Positions 8,805-17,011 of a stretch of 64,000 nucleotides of DNA are shown in pieces (positions within the stretch are counted from its first letter, which is position 1; each line of letters begins with the position of its first letter). The translations under genes and the position numbers were made by a program. Source of the stretch: Rhodococcus sp. Leaf278 (GTDB lineage Bacteria; Actinomycetota; Actinomycetes; Mycobacteriales; Mycobacteriaceae); assembly GCF_001426085.1 (NCBI RefSeq), contig NZ_LMRR01000023.1, positions 243,930 through 307,929 on the forward strand, in the 5' to 3' direction. The notes beneath the pieces were generated by a model, which did no database searches, was not told where the DNA came from, and saw only the letters and a list, made by a program, of their open reading frames with translations.

Positions 8805-9224
8805 TCAGGAAGCGGACCAGGATCGCCACGACAGTTTTTCGACGATGATCACCGGACCCTCGGGTCTGTTGTTCTTGTATTGACTGTATTTCGCAACCAG
8901 GGCATCTATGGCCGCTGTGCCGTCGGGGCTGGAGGACTCTGCGATGTGGGCGTTTCCGTCGGCGCGGATCCACCAGAGCTGGGACCAGTCGTCGGTGTAG
9001 TGGTCGACAATCAGGCTGACGGCGGAGTCGGCGCGGATGTTGTCGAGTCGCTGAAGCTTTTGTGTTGTCTTGGGCTTCCAGTCGATGGCGGTGACTATGC
9101 GGTCGCCGGCGTCCGCGACGGCGAAAACGATCGGTACCAGGTGTGGTGTGCCGTCGGGGTTGATGGTGGAGAGCTGAGCGCGGGGCGCGTCGGTGAAGCG
9201 TTGAACTTCGTTGTCGATCTTCAC
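8805..9224 (-). CDS. PPOX-class F420-dependent oxidoreductase (TIGR03668-like)
   Basis: 139 residues, GTG start with GAGGAA 6-7 nt upstream. Motifs QRFTDAPRAQLSTINPDGTP, HLVPIVFAV, DWKPKTTQKLQRLDNIRA and SLIVDHYTDDWSQLWWIR are typical of the split-barrel F420-binding proteins that read as TIGR03668. The predicted role is cytoplasmic reduction with F420H2 of an unknown compound. It follows the GGDEF-EAL gene by 15 nt on the same strand and probably shares its transcript. Confidence 0.84.
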   Translation of the reverse strand: MKIDNEVQRFTDAPRAQLSTINPDGTPHLVPIVFAVADAGDRIVTAIDWKPKTTQKLQRLDNIRADSAVSLIVDHYTDDWSQLWWIRADGNAHIAESSSPDGTAAIDALVAKYSQYKNNRPEGPVIIVEKLSWRSWSAS

Positions 9225-9239
9225 GTTCGGTTCCTCGGG

Positions 9240-10592
9240 TTATGCGGATTCGCTGTGGCTGCTGTGTCGGGCGATGAATTGTTCGAGTGCTGCACTGGAC
9301 ATGGGGCGCCCGAGTAGGTGTCCTTGGCCGAAGGTTACGCCCATGTCGGTGCAGATCTGGAGTTGTTCTGCCGTCTCGATTCCCTCGATGACGGTGTCTT
9401 TGCCGAGGGTGGAAGTGACGTCGACGAGGGCTGTGCACAGTGTGGTCATGGCGCGGCGTCGGTGCAGGTTATTGCTGTCGAGGTGCTGGGTGAGGGACTT
9501 GTCGATCTTGAGGATGTCGACGGGGAGGGTGGCGAGTCGCTCGAGGGAGGAGAAGCCAGTGCCGAAGTCGTCGATGGCGATGAGAACGCCGTGCCGTTGG
9601 ACGTCACGCAGTTGATAATCCACGGCGTCGAGGTCGTGCAGTGTCTGCGATTCGGCCAGTTCGAGTGCAAGTCGTCCGGGTTCGATGCGGTAGGTGTCGA
9701 CGATGTCGATGACGTCCGTGGCGAGGGTTCCGGTGGCGAAGTGCGCCGGGCTGACGTTGACCCCGATCTGGAGGTGGATGTTGCGGGCCTGCCAGTCGGC
9801 GATCGTGCGCGCGACCTCGGCGATGATCCACATACTCAGTGGAACGATGAGGTCGGCCTCTTCGGCGAGGGGTATGAAGGTGTCGGGCATCAGCAGACCG
9901 AGTTCGGGGTGGTTCCATCGGATGAGCGCTTCCGCGCCGACCACGGTTCCCGTCGCCAGTTCGACGATGGGCTGATAGGCCATCGTGAGTTCACGTTCGG
10001 CCATGGCGACCCCGCGGAGCCGTTCGATCAGTTCCAGCCGGGTGCGGTTGGTGTTGTGCAATTCGTCGGTGAATACGTGGTACTGGTTTCGCCCAACAGC
10101 TTTCGCGGCGTGCATTGCTGCGGTGGCGTTGTGAAGCAATTGCGTTGCGCTGATGTTTTTATCGGTGCTGGAGGCGACTCCGACGCTGGCCGTGAGAGTC
10201 AGTTGCCGACTGCCGAGCTCGAAGGCGGGCTCGAAGATGCTCGCGAATCCTGCTGCCATCGCTCGGGCGGCGATGGAGTGGCACCGGCGCGCGATGACGA
10301 CGAATTCGTCGCCGGCGAGTCTGCCGATGGTGTCGCCGGCGCGCAGAGAAGCGGTGAGTCGGTCGGCGATCATGCACAGTAGTTCGTCGCCTTGGGCCGG
10401 CCCGAGCGCGTCGTTGAATTCGCGGAAGGCGTCGATGTCGACCAGCAGGACGCTGAAGTCACTCTCCGAGCTGTGGCAGTCGAATTCTGCAGTGATGAGG
10501 GCCAGAATCTCGTCACGGCTGGCAAGGCCGGTCAGCGCGTCGTGTCGGGTGGCGGCGACATGACGGGGCGGCGCGTCGTGCTCTCGGCTCAC
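9240..10592 (-). CDS. Bifunctional diguanylate cyclase / c-di-GMP phosphodiesterase (GGDEF-EAL)
   Basis: 450 residues, GTG start after a GGGGGA ribosome-binding site. The GGDEF domain occupies about residues 15-175: DALTGLASRDE, the inhibitory site RAGD five residues before the signature, and the signature itself as AGDEF, a variant seen in active cyclases. The EAL domain follows (GAEALIRWNHPE, AIDDFGTGFSSLERLA, ILKIDKS, EGIETAEQ), with all core metal-binding residues visible. There is no PAS, GAF or membrane sensor in front, so input must come from elsewhere. It makes or degrades cyclic di-GMP; the balance cannot be told. Confidence 0.92.
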   Translation of the reverse strand: MSREHDAPPRHVAATRHDALTGLASRDEILALITAEFDCHSSESDFSVLLVDIDAFREFNDALGPAQGDELLCMIADRLTASLRAGDTIGRLAGDEFVVIARRCHSIAARAMAAGFASIFEPAFELGSRQLTLTASVGVASSTDKNISATQLLHNATAAMHAAKAVGRNQYHVFTDELHNTNRTRLELIERLRGVAMAERELTMAYQPIVELATGTVVGAEALIRWNHPELGLLMPDTFIPLAEEADLIVPLSMWIIAEVARTIADWQARNIHLQIGVNVSPAHFATGTLATDVIDIVDTYRIEPGRLALELAESQTLHDLDAVDYQLRDVQRHGVLIAIDDFGTGFSSLERLATLPVDILKIDKSLTQHLDSNNLHRRRAMTTLCTALVDVTSTLGKDTVIEGIETAEQLQICTDMGVTFGQGHLLGRPMSSAALEQFIARHSSHSESA

Positions 10593-10689
10593 TGTTCCCC
10601 CTCATGGCCGGATAGCCACAACGGATACTAGCCCAGAGTTTGCTTTAACGCTATAAACCGGGGACATCCCCTTTTTACGACCTATTAGA

Positions 10690-11748
10690 TCACGTCGAAC
10701 ACGGTTTGTGACCCGTTTCGGGTCCCGTCGACCCTCGTTCTTCGACCCTCCACGCAGCTGCGTCCACGGAGTCGTTCAGCCCGAGTACCCACCGGGCCGC
10801 CGAGCGTCCCTGGTCGAACAAGGACTGCGCCACCGTAGTCAATCCCGCGGCCGCTGCAGCAGTGGAATCGTCCCAACCAGTGACGGCCAGCCGTGCTGGA
10901 ATCTCGACACCGGTCGCCGCCGCGGAGTCGAGAACTCCGAGGGCGAGTTCGTCGCTCATTACGAGCAAGGTGTCGATCACGTTGTCCTGCAGCAGGATTC
11001 TGGCAGCGCGACCACCCTCGGCGCGCGCGTTGTGGGTCGTGAACAGGGTCGGCACCGTCGACCAGTCGATGCCCAGGCGCAGGCACGCGTCGCGATAACC
11101 GTTCAATCGAGCGCGCGTCACCGGCATCGAGACGTCCGACGGGTCCGCGCCGCGCACGACCGTCGACGCGCGTTGCGAATCAGGTCGCAGGGCCACGATT
11201 GCCGGTTGTGATCGGTTTTTCAGCGCAACAGTGGCCACAGCGTCGGCAGCGGCACGGTCGTCGATGGCAATCCACTCCAGGCCCGGATGGTCGGGCCCAC
11301 CTTGAATGCAGGTGGGACGGCCGGTGTCGACGAGTACGTCGAGCAGGGGATCGTCGTTCTCGGTGGTCCACACCACGTATCCGTCTACCTGGGCGTCACG
11401 GATTCGGGCATTGTCGTTGTCGCGATGCAGGTTCGGCAGCATCACGAGTGCGGTGTCCGCGTCCAGGCACGCGTCGGCGATTCCCGACAGGAACCGTCGG
11501 GCCTGCGGATCCTCGAACGCGTAGGTCAGCTTTTCTCCGAGTACGACTCCGATGCTGTTGTGCTTGCCGCTCCGCAGCGAGCGGGCCGCGCGGTTGGGCC
11601 CGGTGTAGCCGAGATGCGCCGCTGCCGCGTGGACGCGGTCCTTGGTTGCATTCGACACGCGATCCGGTCGGTTGTAGGTGTAGGAAACGCTCATGGTGGA
11701 GACGCCTGCGGCCGCGGCGACGTCGGCCATGGTCACCCGAGTGTTCAC
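10690..11748 (-). CDS. LacI family transcriptional regulator
   Basis: 352 residues. The N-terminal HTH is VTMADVAAAAGVSTMSVSYT followed by the hinge PNRAARSLRSGKHNSIGVVL, then a periplasmic-binding-type effector domain ending near the C-terminus. The GTG start at 11748 (VNTRVTM) matches LacI family starts. It is divergent from the MFS exporter at 11795 with only 46 bp between them, and an imperfect palindrome covers that space, so it probably represses both itself and the transporter. The inducer is unknown; LacI proteins next to DHA1-type exporters often sense sugars or sugar-like compounds. Confidence 0.88.
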   Translation of the reverse strand: MNTRVTMADVAAAAGVSTMSVSYTYNRPDRVSNATKDRVHAAAAHLGYTGPNRAARSLRSGKHNSIGVVLGEKLTYAFEDPQARRFLSGIADACLDADTALVMLPNLHRDNDNARIRDAQVDGYVVWTTENDDPLLDVLVDTGRPTCIQGGPDHPGLEWIAIDDRAAADAVATVALKNRSQPAIVALRPDSQRASTVVRGADPSDVSMPVTRARLNGYRDACLRLGIDWSTVPTLFTTHNARAEGGRAARILLQDNVIDTLLVMSDELALGVLDSAAATGVEIPARLAVTGWDDSTAAAAAGLTTVAQSLFDQGRSAARWVLGLNDSVDAAAWRVEERGSTGPETGHKPCST

Positions 11749-11776
11749 CGGGTCACTGTAGCGCGAGACCGAACGA

Positions 11777-11792
11777 TGTGTAACGATACACA
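11777..11792. promoter_or_regulatory. Putative LacI-family operator
   Basis: TGTGTAACGATACACA is an imperfect 16-bp palindrome in the short divergent region between the LacI gene and the MFS gene, ending two bases before the MFS start codon. Position and symmetry fit the cognate LacI-type operator. No ribosome-binding site is visible before the MFS ATG, so its mRNA may be leaderless. Confidence 0.55.
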
Positions 11793-11794
11793 CC

Positions 11795-12994
11795 ATGTCG
11801 TCCCCCGTACCGAAGCTGCTGGTGCTTGCAGCGGCCGCCTTCATCTACGTGACGGCGGAAACGCTGCCCGTCGGCTTGCTCCCGGAGATATCCGGTGACC
11901 TCGGTGTCAGCGAATCGGCCGTCGGGCTCCTGCTGACCTTCTACGCGTACGGCGTCGCCGTGATGACCATGCCGTTGATCAGGTTCGTTCGCGACTGGCC
12001 GCGTCGCCGAGTCGTGGTGATCACCGTTGCTGCACTTGCACTCTCACAGTTGCTGTCCGCGGTGTCCGTCGGCTATCCGATGTTGGTGATCTCGCGAATG
12101 CTCTGTGCGGCAACACACGGCATCTTCTGGGCCGTCGTTGCGCCCGTCGCAGCGTCACTGGCGCTACCCGGCAAGCAGGGCAAGGCCATCGCCACGGTGT
12201 ATGCGGGAACCTCGTTGGCATTGGTTGCCGGCAACCCACTCACCGCTGCACTGGGGCAATGGCTCGGATGGCGGACCGCTGCAACAGTTCTCGGCGTCGT
12301 CGCGGCTGCCATCGCGGTCGCGCTGTATTTCGTACTTCCGTCCCTACCCGTCAGCCGTGGTGTCTCCGACAGCAAAAAGACACCGCGGGTGCTCGACGGC
12401 ACCCTGGCGATTCTGTGTGGCGTGACGTTTCTTGCCGTTCTCGGTCATTTCGCCGCGTACACATATTTCGCTCTGATCGTCGATCGGGCGATCGGTTCGG
12501 CAGGAACCACACTGACGCTGATGTTGATGCTGTACGGCCTGTTCGGAGTCGTCGGCATTTGGGTGATCGGCAGAACGTACGACCGTTGGCCACGTAACTC
12601 CACCATCGCGGCCCTCGGTGCAGTTGCCGTCGCGGTGGCAATTCTGTGGTGCGCGCTGAGCGGAGCTCCGGGCAGCTTCGCCGTGTTCGCTGTCGTGGCC
12701 ATTGCTGTGTGGGGACTGGCATTCACCACGCTCCCGGTGTGCATCCAATCTGCCGTGGTGCGGGCGGCACCGGCCGACGCGGACAAGGCGTCGGCGATCT
12801 ACGTGGTCGCGTTCCAACTGGCGATTGCCACCGGAGCCCTGGTGGGCGGCGTCGTCGTCGACGTCAGTGGCATCGTTGCCGTCACCGCTGCTGCAACGAT
12901 TCTGGTTGCTGGTGCCCTGACGGTGGTTGTACTGGCGCGCAACACGTTTCCTCGAAGCTATGCGCAGGAGCCCGTGACAGCAGCGGCACGCTGA
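11795..12994 (+). CDS. MFS transporter, DHA1-type exporter
   Basis: 399 residues with about 12 hydrophobic segments. The first helix contains AETLPVGLLPEISGDLGVSE, the signature of the AraJ/YdhP-like branch of DHA1 exporters (sugar or drug efflux by proton antiport). The loop between helices 2 and 3, RFVRDWPRRRVVVIT, corresponds to MFS motif A. It is controlled, by position, by the divergent LacI-type repressor. The next gene set starts behind a cobalamin-riboswitch-like leader, so this gene is probably monocistronic. Confidence 0.87.
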   Translation: MSSPVPKLLVLAAAAFIYVTAETLPVGLLPEISGDLGVSESAVGLLLTFYAYGVAVMTMPLIRFVRDWPRRRVVVITVAALALSQLLSAVSVGYPMLVISRMLCAATHGIFWAVVAPVAASLALPGKQGKAIATVYAGTSLALVAGNPLTAALGQWLGWRTAATVLGVVAAAIAVALYFVLPSLPVSRGVSDSKKTPRVLDGTLAILCGVTFLAVLGHFAAYTYFALIVDRAIGSAGTTLTLMLMLYGLFGVVGIWVIGRTYDRWPRNSTIAALGAVAVAVAILWCALSGAPGSFAVFAVVAIAVWGLAFTTLPVCIQSAVVRAAPADADKASAIYVVAFQLAIATGALVGGVVVDVSGIVAVTAAATILVAGALTVVVLARNTFPRSYAQEPVTAAAR

Positions 12995-13019
12995 CCGTTG
13001 CGGTACCCCGCACGATAGT

Positions 13020-13145
13020 GTCAGCACACGACGAACGAGGGAATCCGGTGCAATTCCGGAGCTGGCGCGCAACGGTGACGGGTGAGAGCTCGAAGTCCGA
13101 ATGCTCGGACGTCGCGATTCACCCCCACCCGCGGCTCCGCGACAC
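13020..13145 (+). promoter_or_regulatory. Cobalamin riboswitch-like leader
   Basis: The core at 13038-13079 contains AGGGAATCCGGTGCAATTCC, then GGAGCTGGCGCGCAACGGTG, which follow the conserved B12-aptamer pattern GGGAA..GGUG.AA..CC...GCUG..CCGCAACUGU. A B12-box-like GAAGTCCGAATGCTCGG follows at 13092. The version is short: the expected middle helices of the long AdoCbl class are not obvious. The segment AGAGCT (13085-13090) can pair with AGCTCT (13161-13166) beside the ribosome-binding site, a possible translational switch. It precedes the BtuFCD-type operon, consistent with repression when cobalamin is plentiful. The end points are approximate. Confidence 0.75.
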
Positions 13146-13169
13146 GAGCCCCAAGCAGGAAGCTCTTCG

Positions 13170-14198
13170 ATGCGCACCACTCTCGCCGTACTCGGCGCTG
13201 TCTCCATCCTCCTCGTCTCTGCCTGTTCGACGGCACCGACGCCCGATGCGTCCACCGACACAATTGGCAGCTATCCGCTGACCATCGACAATTGCGGTCG
13301 CGAGGTCGTCGTCGACGCACCGCCGCAACGCGCGGTGTCACTGAATCAGAGCTCGACGGAAATTCTGCTCTCCCTTGGGTTGGCCGACCGAATGGTGGGC
13401 ACCGCCACCTGGACCGATCCGGTTCGCTCGAACCTGGAATCCGAGAACGCCACAGTGCCGAGGCTCGCGGACAACAAGCCGTCCCTCGAGGTCGTGCTGG
13501 ATGCCGAGCCCGATTTCGTGTCGGCCTCGTTCGGTGGCACCCTCGGCCCGGGGGGCGTCGCCGACCGAAGCCAGTTCGATCAACTCGGTGTACCGAACTA
13601 CCTCTCACCGACCGACTGCAACGGAAAGACCGACGAGAGCGTCAATTCCGACGGTGCCCGCACTCTGCCGCTCGAGATCGAGACGGTGTATCAGGAGATA
13701 CGTGATCTGGCGGCGATCTTCGACGTGCGTGATCGTGGTGAGCGTTTCGTCAGCGAGCTGCAGGACCGATTCGCGACGGCTTCCGGTGCGGTCGACGCCT
13801 CGGGTACGACGTTGGCGTACTGGTTCGCCGACACCGATACTCCCTACATGGCGGGGTGCTGCGGTTCGTCGGGCATCATCACCGATTCCGTGGGTGCCGA
13901 GAACATCTATGCCGACACGACCGACGAATGGCCCCAGGTCAATTGGGAGAGTGTTCTGGACCGGAATCCGACGGCGCTCGTCCTCGCGGACCTCAGCCGG
14001 CGCAGCATCGCCGGAGATGCCCTCGACAGCAAGATCGAGTTTCTCGAATCGAATGCCGTCACGAGCCGACTGCCGGCCGTCGAGGACAAGCGCTACATCG
14101 TCGTCAACGGCGCCGATCTCAACCCGTCGATTCGCACCGTCGACGGAGTCGAGAAAGTGGCTGCTGCGCTGAAGAATTGGGGACTGGCCACCCGATGA
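13170..14198 (+). CDS. btuF: Corrinoid ABC transporter, substrate-binding lipoprotein (BtuF/FepB family)
   Basis: 342 residues. The signal peptide MRTTLAVLGAVSILLVSAC ends in a lipobox (VSAC), so the mature protein is lipid-anchored outside the membrane. The body has the helical-backbone class III fold: VVVDAPPQRAVSLNQSSTEI at the start and ending DGVEKVAAALKNWGL. The family includes binders of B12, haem and ferric siderophores. The cobalamin-riboswitch-like leader just upstream argues for corrinoid. The ATG at 13170 follows CAGGAAG and gives the signal peptide; the upstream in-frame codons lie in the leader. Its stop overlaps the permease start (ATGA). Confidence 0.8.
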   Translation: MRTTLAVLGAVSILLVSACSTAPTPDASTDTIGSYPLTIDNCGREVVVDAPPQRAVSLNQSSTEILLSLGLADRMVGTATWTDPVRSNLESENATVPRLADNKPSLEVVLDAEPDFVSASFGGTLGPGGVADRSQFDQLGVPNYLSPTDCNGKTDESVNSDGARTLPLEIETVYQEIRDLAAIFDVRDRGERFVSELQDRFATASGAVDASGTTLAYWFADTDTPYMAGCCGSSGIITDSVGAENIYADTTDEWPQVNWESVLDRNPTALVLADLSRRSIAGDALDSKIEFLESNAVTSRLPAVEDKRYIVVNGADLNPSIRTVDGVEKVAAALKNWGLATR

Positions 14199-15220
14199 CC
14201 CGAACCGATCGCGGGTTGCTGATCCCGCTTCTGCTCGGTGGCTGTGCGGTGCTGGTGCTGTCGATCGGAGTGGCCGTGACGGTCGGTCCGGCCAGTGTCT
14301 CCGTCTCCGATGTGTATCGAGTGATATTGGGGCACATCGGGATCGGGACAGCGGAGGTCAGTCGCATTCAGGACGGCATCGTCTGGGAGCTGCGGCTGCC
14401 CCGGACGTTGCTCGCCGCAGTCTGTGGTGCCGGACTGGCGCTCTGTGGCGCAATCATGCAGTCGCTGCTGCGCAATCCCCTGGCCGACCCGTTCGTCCTG
14501 GGAATTTCGTCGGGAGCGTCCACCGGTGCCGTGGTCGTCGCAGTGCTCGGAGTCGGCGGCGGTGCACTGTCGCTGTCGACCGGGGCATTCGCGGGTGCGC
14601 TGCTGTCGTTCGTGCTGGTGATGCTGCTCGCCGTCGGAGCGGGCGGTGGGAACGACCGCGTCGTATTGGCGGGAGTGGCCGGTACGCAACTGTTCTCGGC
14701 CTTGACGTCGTTCATCGTCATCTCCTCAGCCGATGCCGAGCAAACTCGTGGGGTGCTGTTCTGGCTGCTCGGCTCCCTGAGCGGTGCCGACTGGACGGAC
14801 GTGGCACTGTGCGGTGCGGTCACCCTGCTGGGAATGGCGGTGTGCCTGTTCAACACCTCCGCCCTCGACGCCTTCACATTCGGGCACGACGCGGCCGCAT
14901 CGCTGGGCGTTCCGGTGAAATGGGTGCGAATCCTGCTGCTGGTCATTACCGCATTGATCACCGCCGCCCTCGTCAGCGCTGCAGGGGCAATCGGGTTCGT
15001 GGGTCTCGTCCTCCCGCATGCGGCCCGCTTTCTCGTCGGGGCGCGGCACCGCCGACTGCTGCCGACGACGGTCGTCATCGGTGCCATCTTCATGGTCTGG
15101 GTCGACACCATCGCCCGAACGGTGTTCGCACCTCAGGAAATTCCGGTGGGAGTGGTCACTGCACTGATCGGAGTGCCTGCCTTCGCTCTCATTCTGTTCC
15201 GGCTCAGGAGATCCCGATGA
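14195..15220 (+). CDS. btuC: Corrinoid ABC transporter permease (BtuC/FecCD family)
   Basis: 341 residues with about ten membrane segments. Typical FecCD motifs are LRLPRTLLAAVCGAGLALCG, QSLLRNPLADPFVLGISSGA, the coupling region GHDAAASLGVPVKWVRI, and GAIGFVGLVLPHAARFLVGA. It forms the homodimeric channel of a type II importer. It overlaps the binding-protein gene by 4 nt and the ATPase gene by 4 nt, so the three subunits are translationally coupled. The substrate assignment as cobalamin rests on the upstream riboswitch-like leader; iron-siderophore uptake is the alternative. Confidence 0.83.
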   Translation: MTRTDRGLLIPLLLGGCAVLVLSIGVAVTVGPASVSVSDVYRVILGHIGIGTAEVSRIQDGIVWELRLPRTLLAAVCGAGLALCGAIMQSLLRNPLADPFVLGISSGASTGAVVVAVLGVGGGALSLSTGAFAGALLSFVLVMLLAVGAGGGNDRVVLAGVAGTQLFSALTSFIVISSADAEQTRGVLFWLLGSLSGADWTDVALCGAVTLLGMAVCLFNTSALDAFTFGHDAAASLGVPVKWVRILLLVITALITAALVSAAGAIGFVGLVLPHAARFLVGARHRRLLPTTVVIGAIFMVWVDTIARTVFAPQEIPVGVVTALIGVPAFALILFRLRRSR

Positions 15221-15975
15221 CACTGCACGCCAGAGACATTCGCTGGACGCGCGGCGGCCACCCCATTCTCGACGGAATCAGCTTCGAGCCGGAACCGGGG
15301 GAGACCATCGGTCTCATCGGCCCCAACGGATCCGGCAAGTCGTCCCTTCTGCGAATACTTGCGGGCATCGTCGCCCCCGACAGTGGCGACGTACTGCTCG
15401 ACGGAGACAGCCTCCGCACGTTGCGTCGGCGACGCGTCGCCCGGCGCGTGGCGATGGTCGACCAACACTCCGACACCGACGTCGACATCAGCGTCCGCGA
15501 TGTCGTGCGCCTCGGGCGAATACCGCACCACGGAATTTTCGGCGGAGACGCGGCCGACGACGACATCGCGATAGCCCGGGCACTGAACGACACCGCCATG
15601 GCGTCGAAAGCCACCCGGCGCTGGCACACGCTCTCCGGCGGCGAACGGCAACGTGTCCAGATCGCGCGCGCTCTGGCTCAACAGCCCACCGAACTACTGC
15701 TCGACGAGCCGACCAACCACCTCGACATTCAACATCAGCTCGACATCCTCACCCTCGTCGCGGGCCTACCTCTGAGCAGCTACATAGCGCTGCACGACCT
15801 CAACCTCGCTGCGATGTTCTGCGACCGCATCGTCGTGCTCAACAACGGAACCATCGTGGCATCGGGAACCCCCGTAGATGTGATCACCGAGGAGCTGGTC
15901 CGGACGGTATACAACGTTCACGCCAGCGTCACGAACGCTGACAACTATCCACAGGTCACCTATCGACGTCCCTGA
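15217..15975 (+). CDS. btuD: Corrinoid ABC transporter ATP-binding protein (BtuD/FecE family)
   Basis: 252 residues. Walker A is GPNGSGKSS, the signature is LSGGERQRVQIARALAQQP, Walker B is LLLDEPTNHLD and the switch histidine is in YIALHDLNLAA. It powers the permease encoded just before it and completes an importer of binding protein, permease and ATPase. It is the last gene of the operon; repeat copy 4 lies 27 bp past its stop and could act as a stem-loop at the transcript end. Confidence 0.85.
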   Translation: MTLHARDIRWTRGGHPILDGISFEPEPGETIGLIGPNGSGKSSLLRILAGIVAPDSGDVLLDGDSLRTLRRRRVARRVAMVDQHSDTDVDISVRDVVRLGRIPHHGIFGGDAADDDIAIARALNDTAMASKATRRWHTLSGGERQRVQIARALAQQPTELLLDEPTNHLDIQHQLDILTLVAGLPLSSYIALHDLNLAAMFCDRIVVLNNGTIVASGTPVDVITEELVRTVYNVHASVTNADNYPQVTYRRP

Positions 15976-16002
15976 TTCCTTTTCGCCACCGGGGCCCGTA
16001 AG

Positions 16003-16058
16003 TCCACTCGATGTGCCATTGACCGTCGAAAGGGCCACCAAATGTCACATCGAGTGCA
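16003..16058 (+). repeat. Palindromic intergenic repeat, copy 4
   Basis: Arms TCCACTCGATGTGCCATTG and AAATGTCACATCGAGTGCA with centre ACCGTCGAAAGGGCCACC. It lies between two convergent genes (BtuD-type ATPase and the SnoaL-like gene), a place where a two-way terminator would be expected. Confidence 0.88.
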
Positions 16059-16094
16059 GGCGGGAGTGGTCCACCTAAGCAATGGCGGGCGATT

Positions 16095-16571
16095 TCAGAG
16101 TTGGCGGAGCTTCTTCTCGAATGCGTCGATTCGTGTGGTGTCCTCGAAGAAGTCTTCCTGCGAGACGATTCTTCCCCAGCTCGTACGGACCAGCAGCACG
16201 GTTCGGTTGTTGTAGAGCTCGGTGCCGTCGGCTGCGTGGGCTTGGTCGTCGAAGCGGACGAGGAGGGTCATTCGCCAGGGTGCGCCGCCGCTGTAGATTT
16301 CGGTGACCTGACCCTTGATGCCTGCGGCAACGAAGTCCTGGAAGAATTTTTCGATGGCCGGGCGGCCGCGGTGGGTGCCGGACCAGCGGCTGTCACCGTC
16401 GGCGAATTTGAGCACGGCATCTCGATGGAAAGATGACAGCAGGGGACGGTAGTCGCCGTTGTTGAGTGCGTCGATGTCTCGCTGCAGCTTGAGTGTCAGC
16501 GCTCGCATCACCAGGAGCTTGACTGCAAAGGCCGTCGAGACGCCGGCCAGAAATCTCAGTTGCATGCCCAT
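16095..16571 (-). CDS. SnoaL/NTF2-like protein
   Basis: 158 residues. After a hydrophobic N-terminal stretch the protein shows the cone-shaped NTF2 fold pattern: RDIDALNNGDYRPLLSSFHR, DSRWSGTHRGRPAIEKFFQD, VTEIYSGGAPWRMTLLVRFD and ELYNNRTVLLVRTSWGRIVS. Proteins of this type are hydrolases, isomerases or ligand carriers; none of these can be chosen here. The N-terminal 20 residues (RFLAGVSTAFAVKLLVMRAL) could be a membrane anchor. It is divergent from the VOC gene, with 54 bp between. Confidence 0.75.
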   Translation of the reverse strand: MGMQLRFLAGVSTAFAVKLLVMRALTLKLQRDIDALNNGDYRPLLSSFHRDAVLKFADGDSRWSGTHRGRPAIEKFFQDFVAAGIKGQVTEIYSGGAPWRMTLLVRFDDQAHAADGTELYNNRTVLLVRTSWGRIVSQEDFFEDTTRIDAFEKKLRQL

Positions 16572-16625
16572 ACGTTTGCCTACCGTTCACCGACGTGTCA
16601 ATCGAGATGGCGGTACGTTCGTTCG

Positions 16626-16994
16626 ATGATTCACCATGTGCAGGTCGCATGTCCGGCGGGCGGCGAGGACCGCGAGCGTGAGTTCTACGGGGGTGCTCTG
16701 GGCTGGCAGGAGATCGCGAAGCCGCCGTTGTTGGCTGTGCGCGGGGGCTGTTGGTTTCGGGTGCCCGGTGTGGGCGGTCCCGATGGTGAGATACACATCG
16801 GCATCGAGGACGACTTCCGGCCGGCGCGGAAGGCTCACCCCGCCTTCGTCGTCGATGTCGAGGCTACTGCTGCGGCGTTGGTGTCTGCCGGCTATCAGGT
16901 TCATTGGGCCGACTCGGAGGAGATACCGGGTCGACGACGGTTCCATACCAGCGACGGTGTGGGCAATCGAATCGAATTCGTAGCAGCAGAATAG
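16626..16994 (+). CDS. VOC family (glyoxalase/bleomycin resistance-like) protein
   Basis: 122 residues with two beta-alpha-beta-beta-beta units: IHHVQVACPAGGEDREREFY, then GGCWFRVPG, AHPAFVVDVEATAAALVSAG and GVGNRIEFVAAE. The paired metal-ligand positions (His at the start, Glu at the end) are kept. Family members act on or sequester small molecules. The ATG at 16626 is the family start. It is followed after 17 nt by the TPR-PPOX gene on the same strand, so the two are probably co-transcribed. Confidence 0.82.
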   Translation: MIHHVQVACPAGGEDREREFYGGALGWQEIAKPPLLAVRGGCWFRVPGVGGPDGEIHIGIEDDFRPARKAHPAFVVDVEATAAALVSAGYQVHWADSEEIPGRRRFHTSDGVGNRIEFVAAE

Positions 16995-17011
16995 ATCACA
17001 GGGGAGACGCG

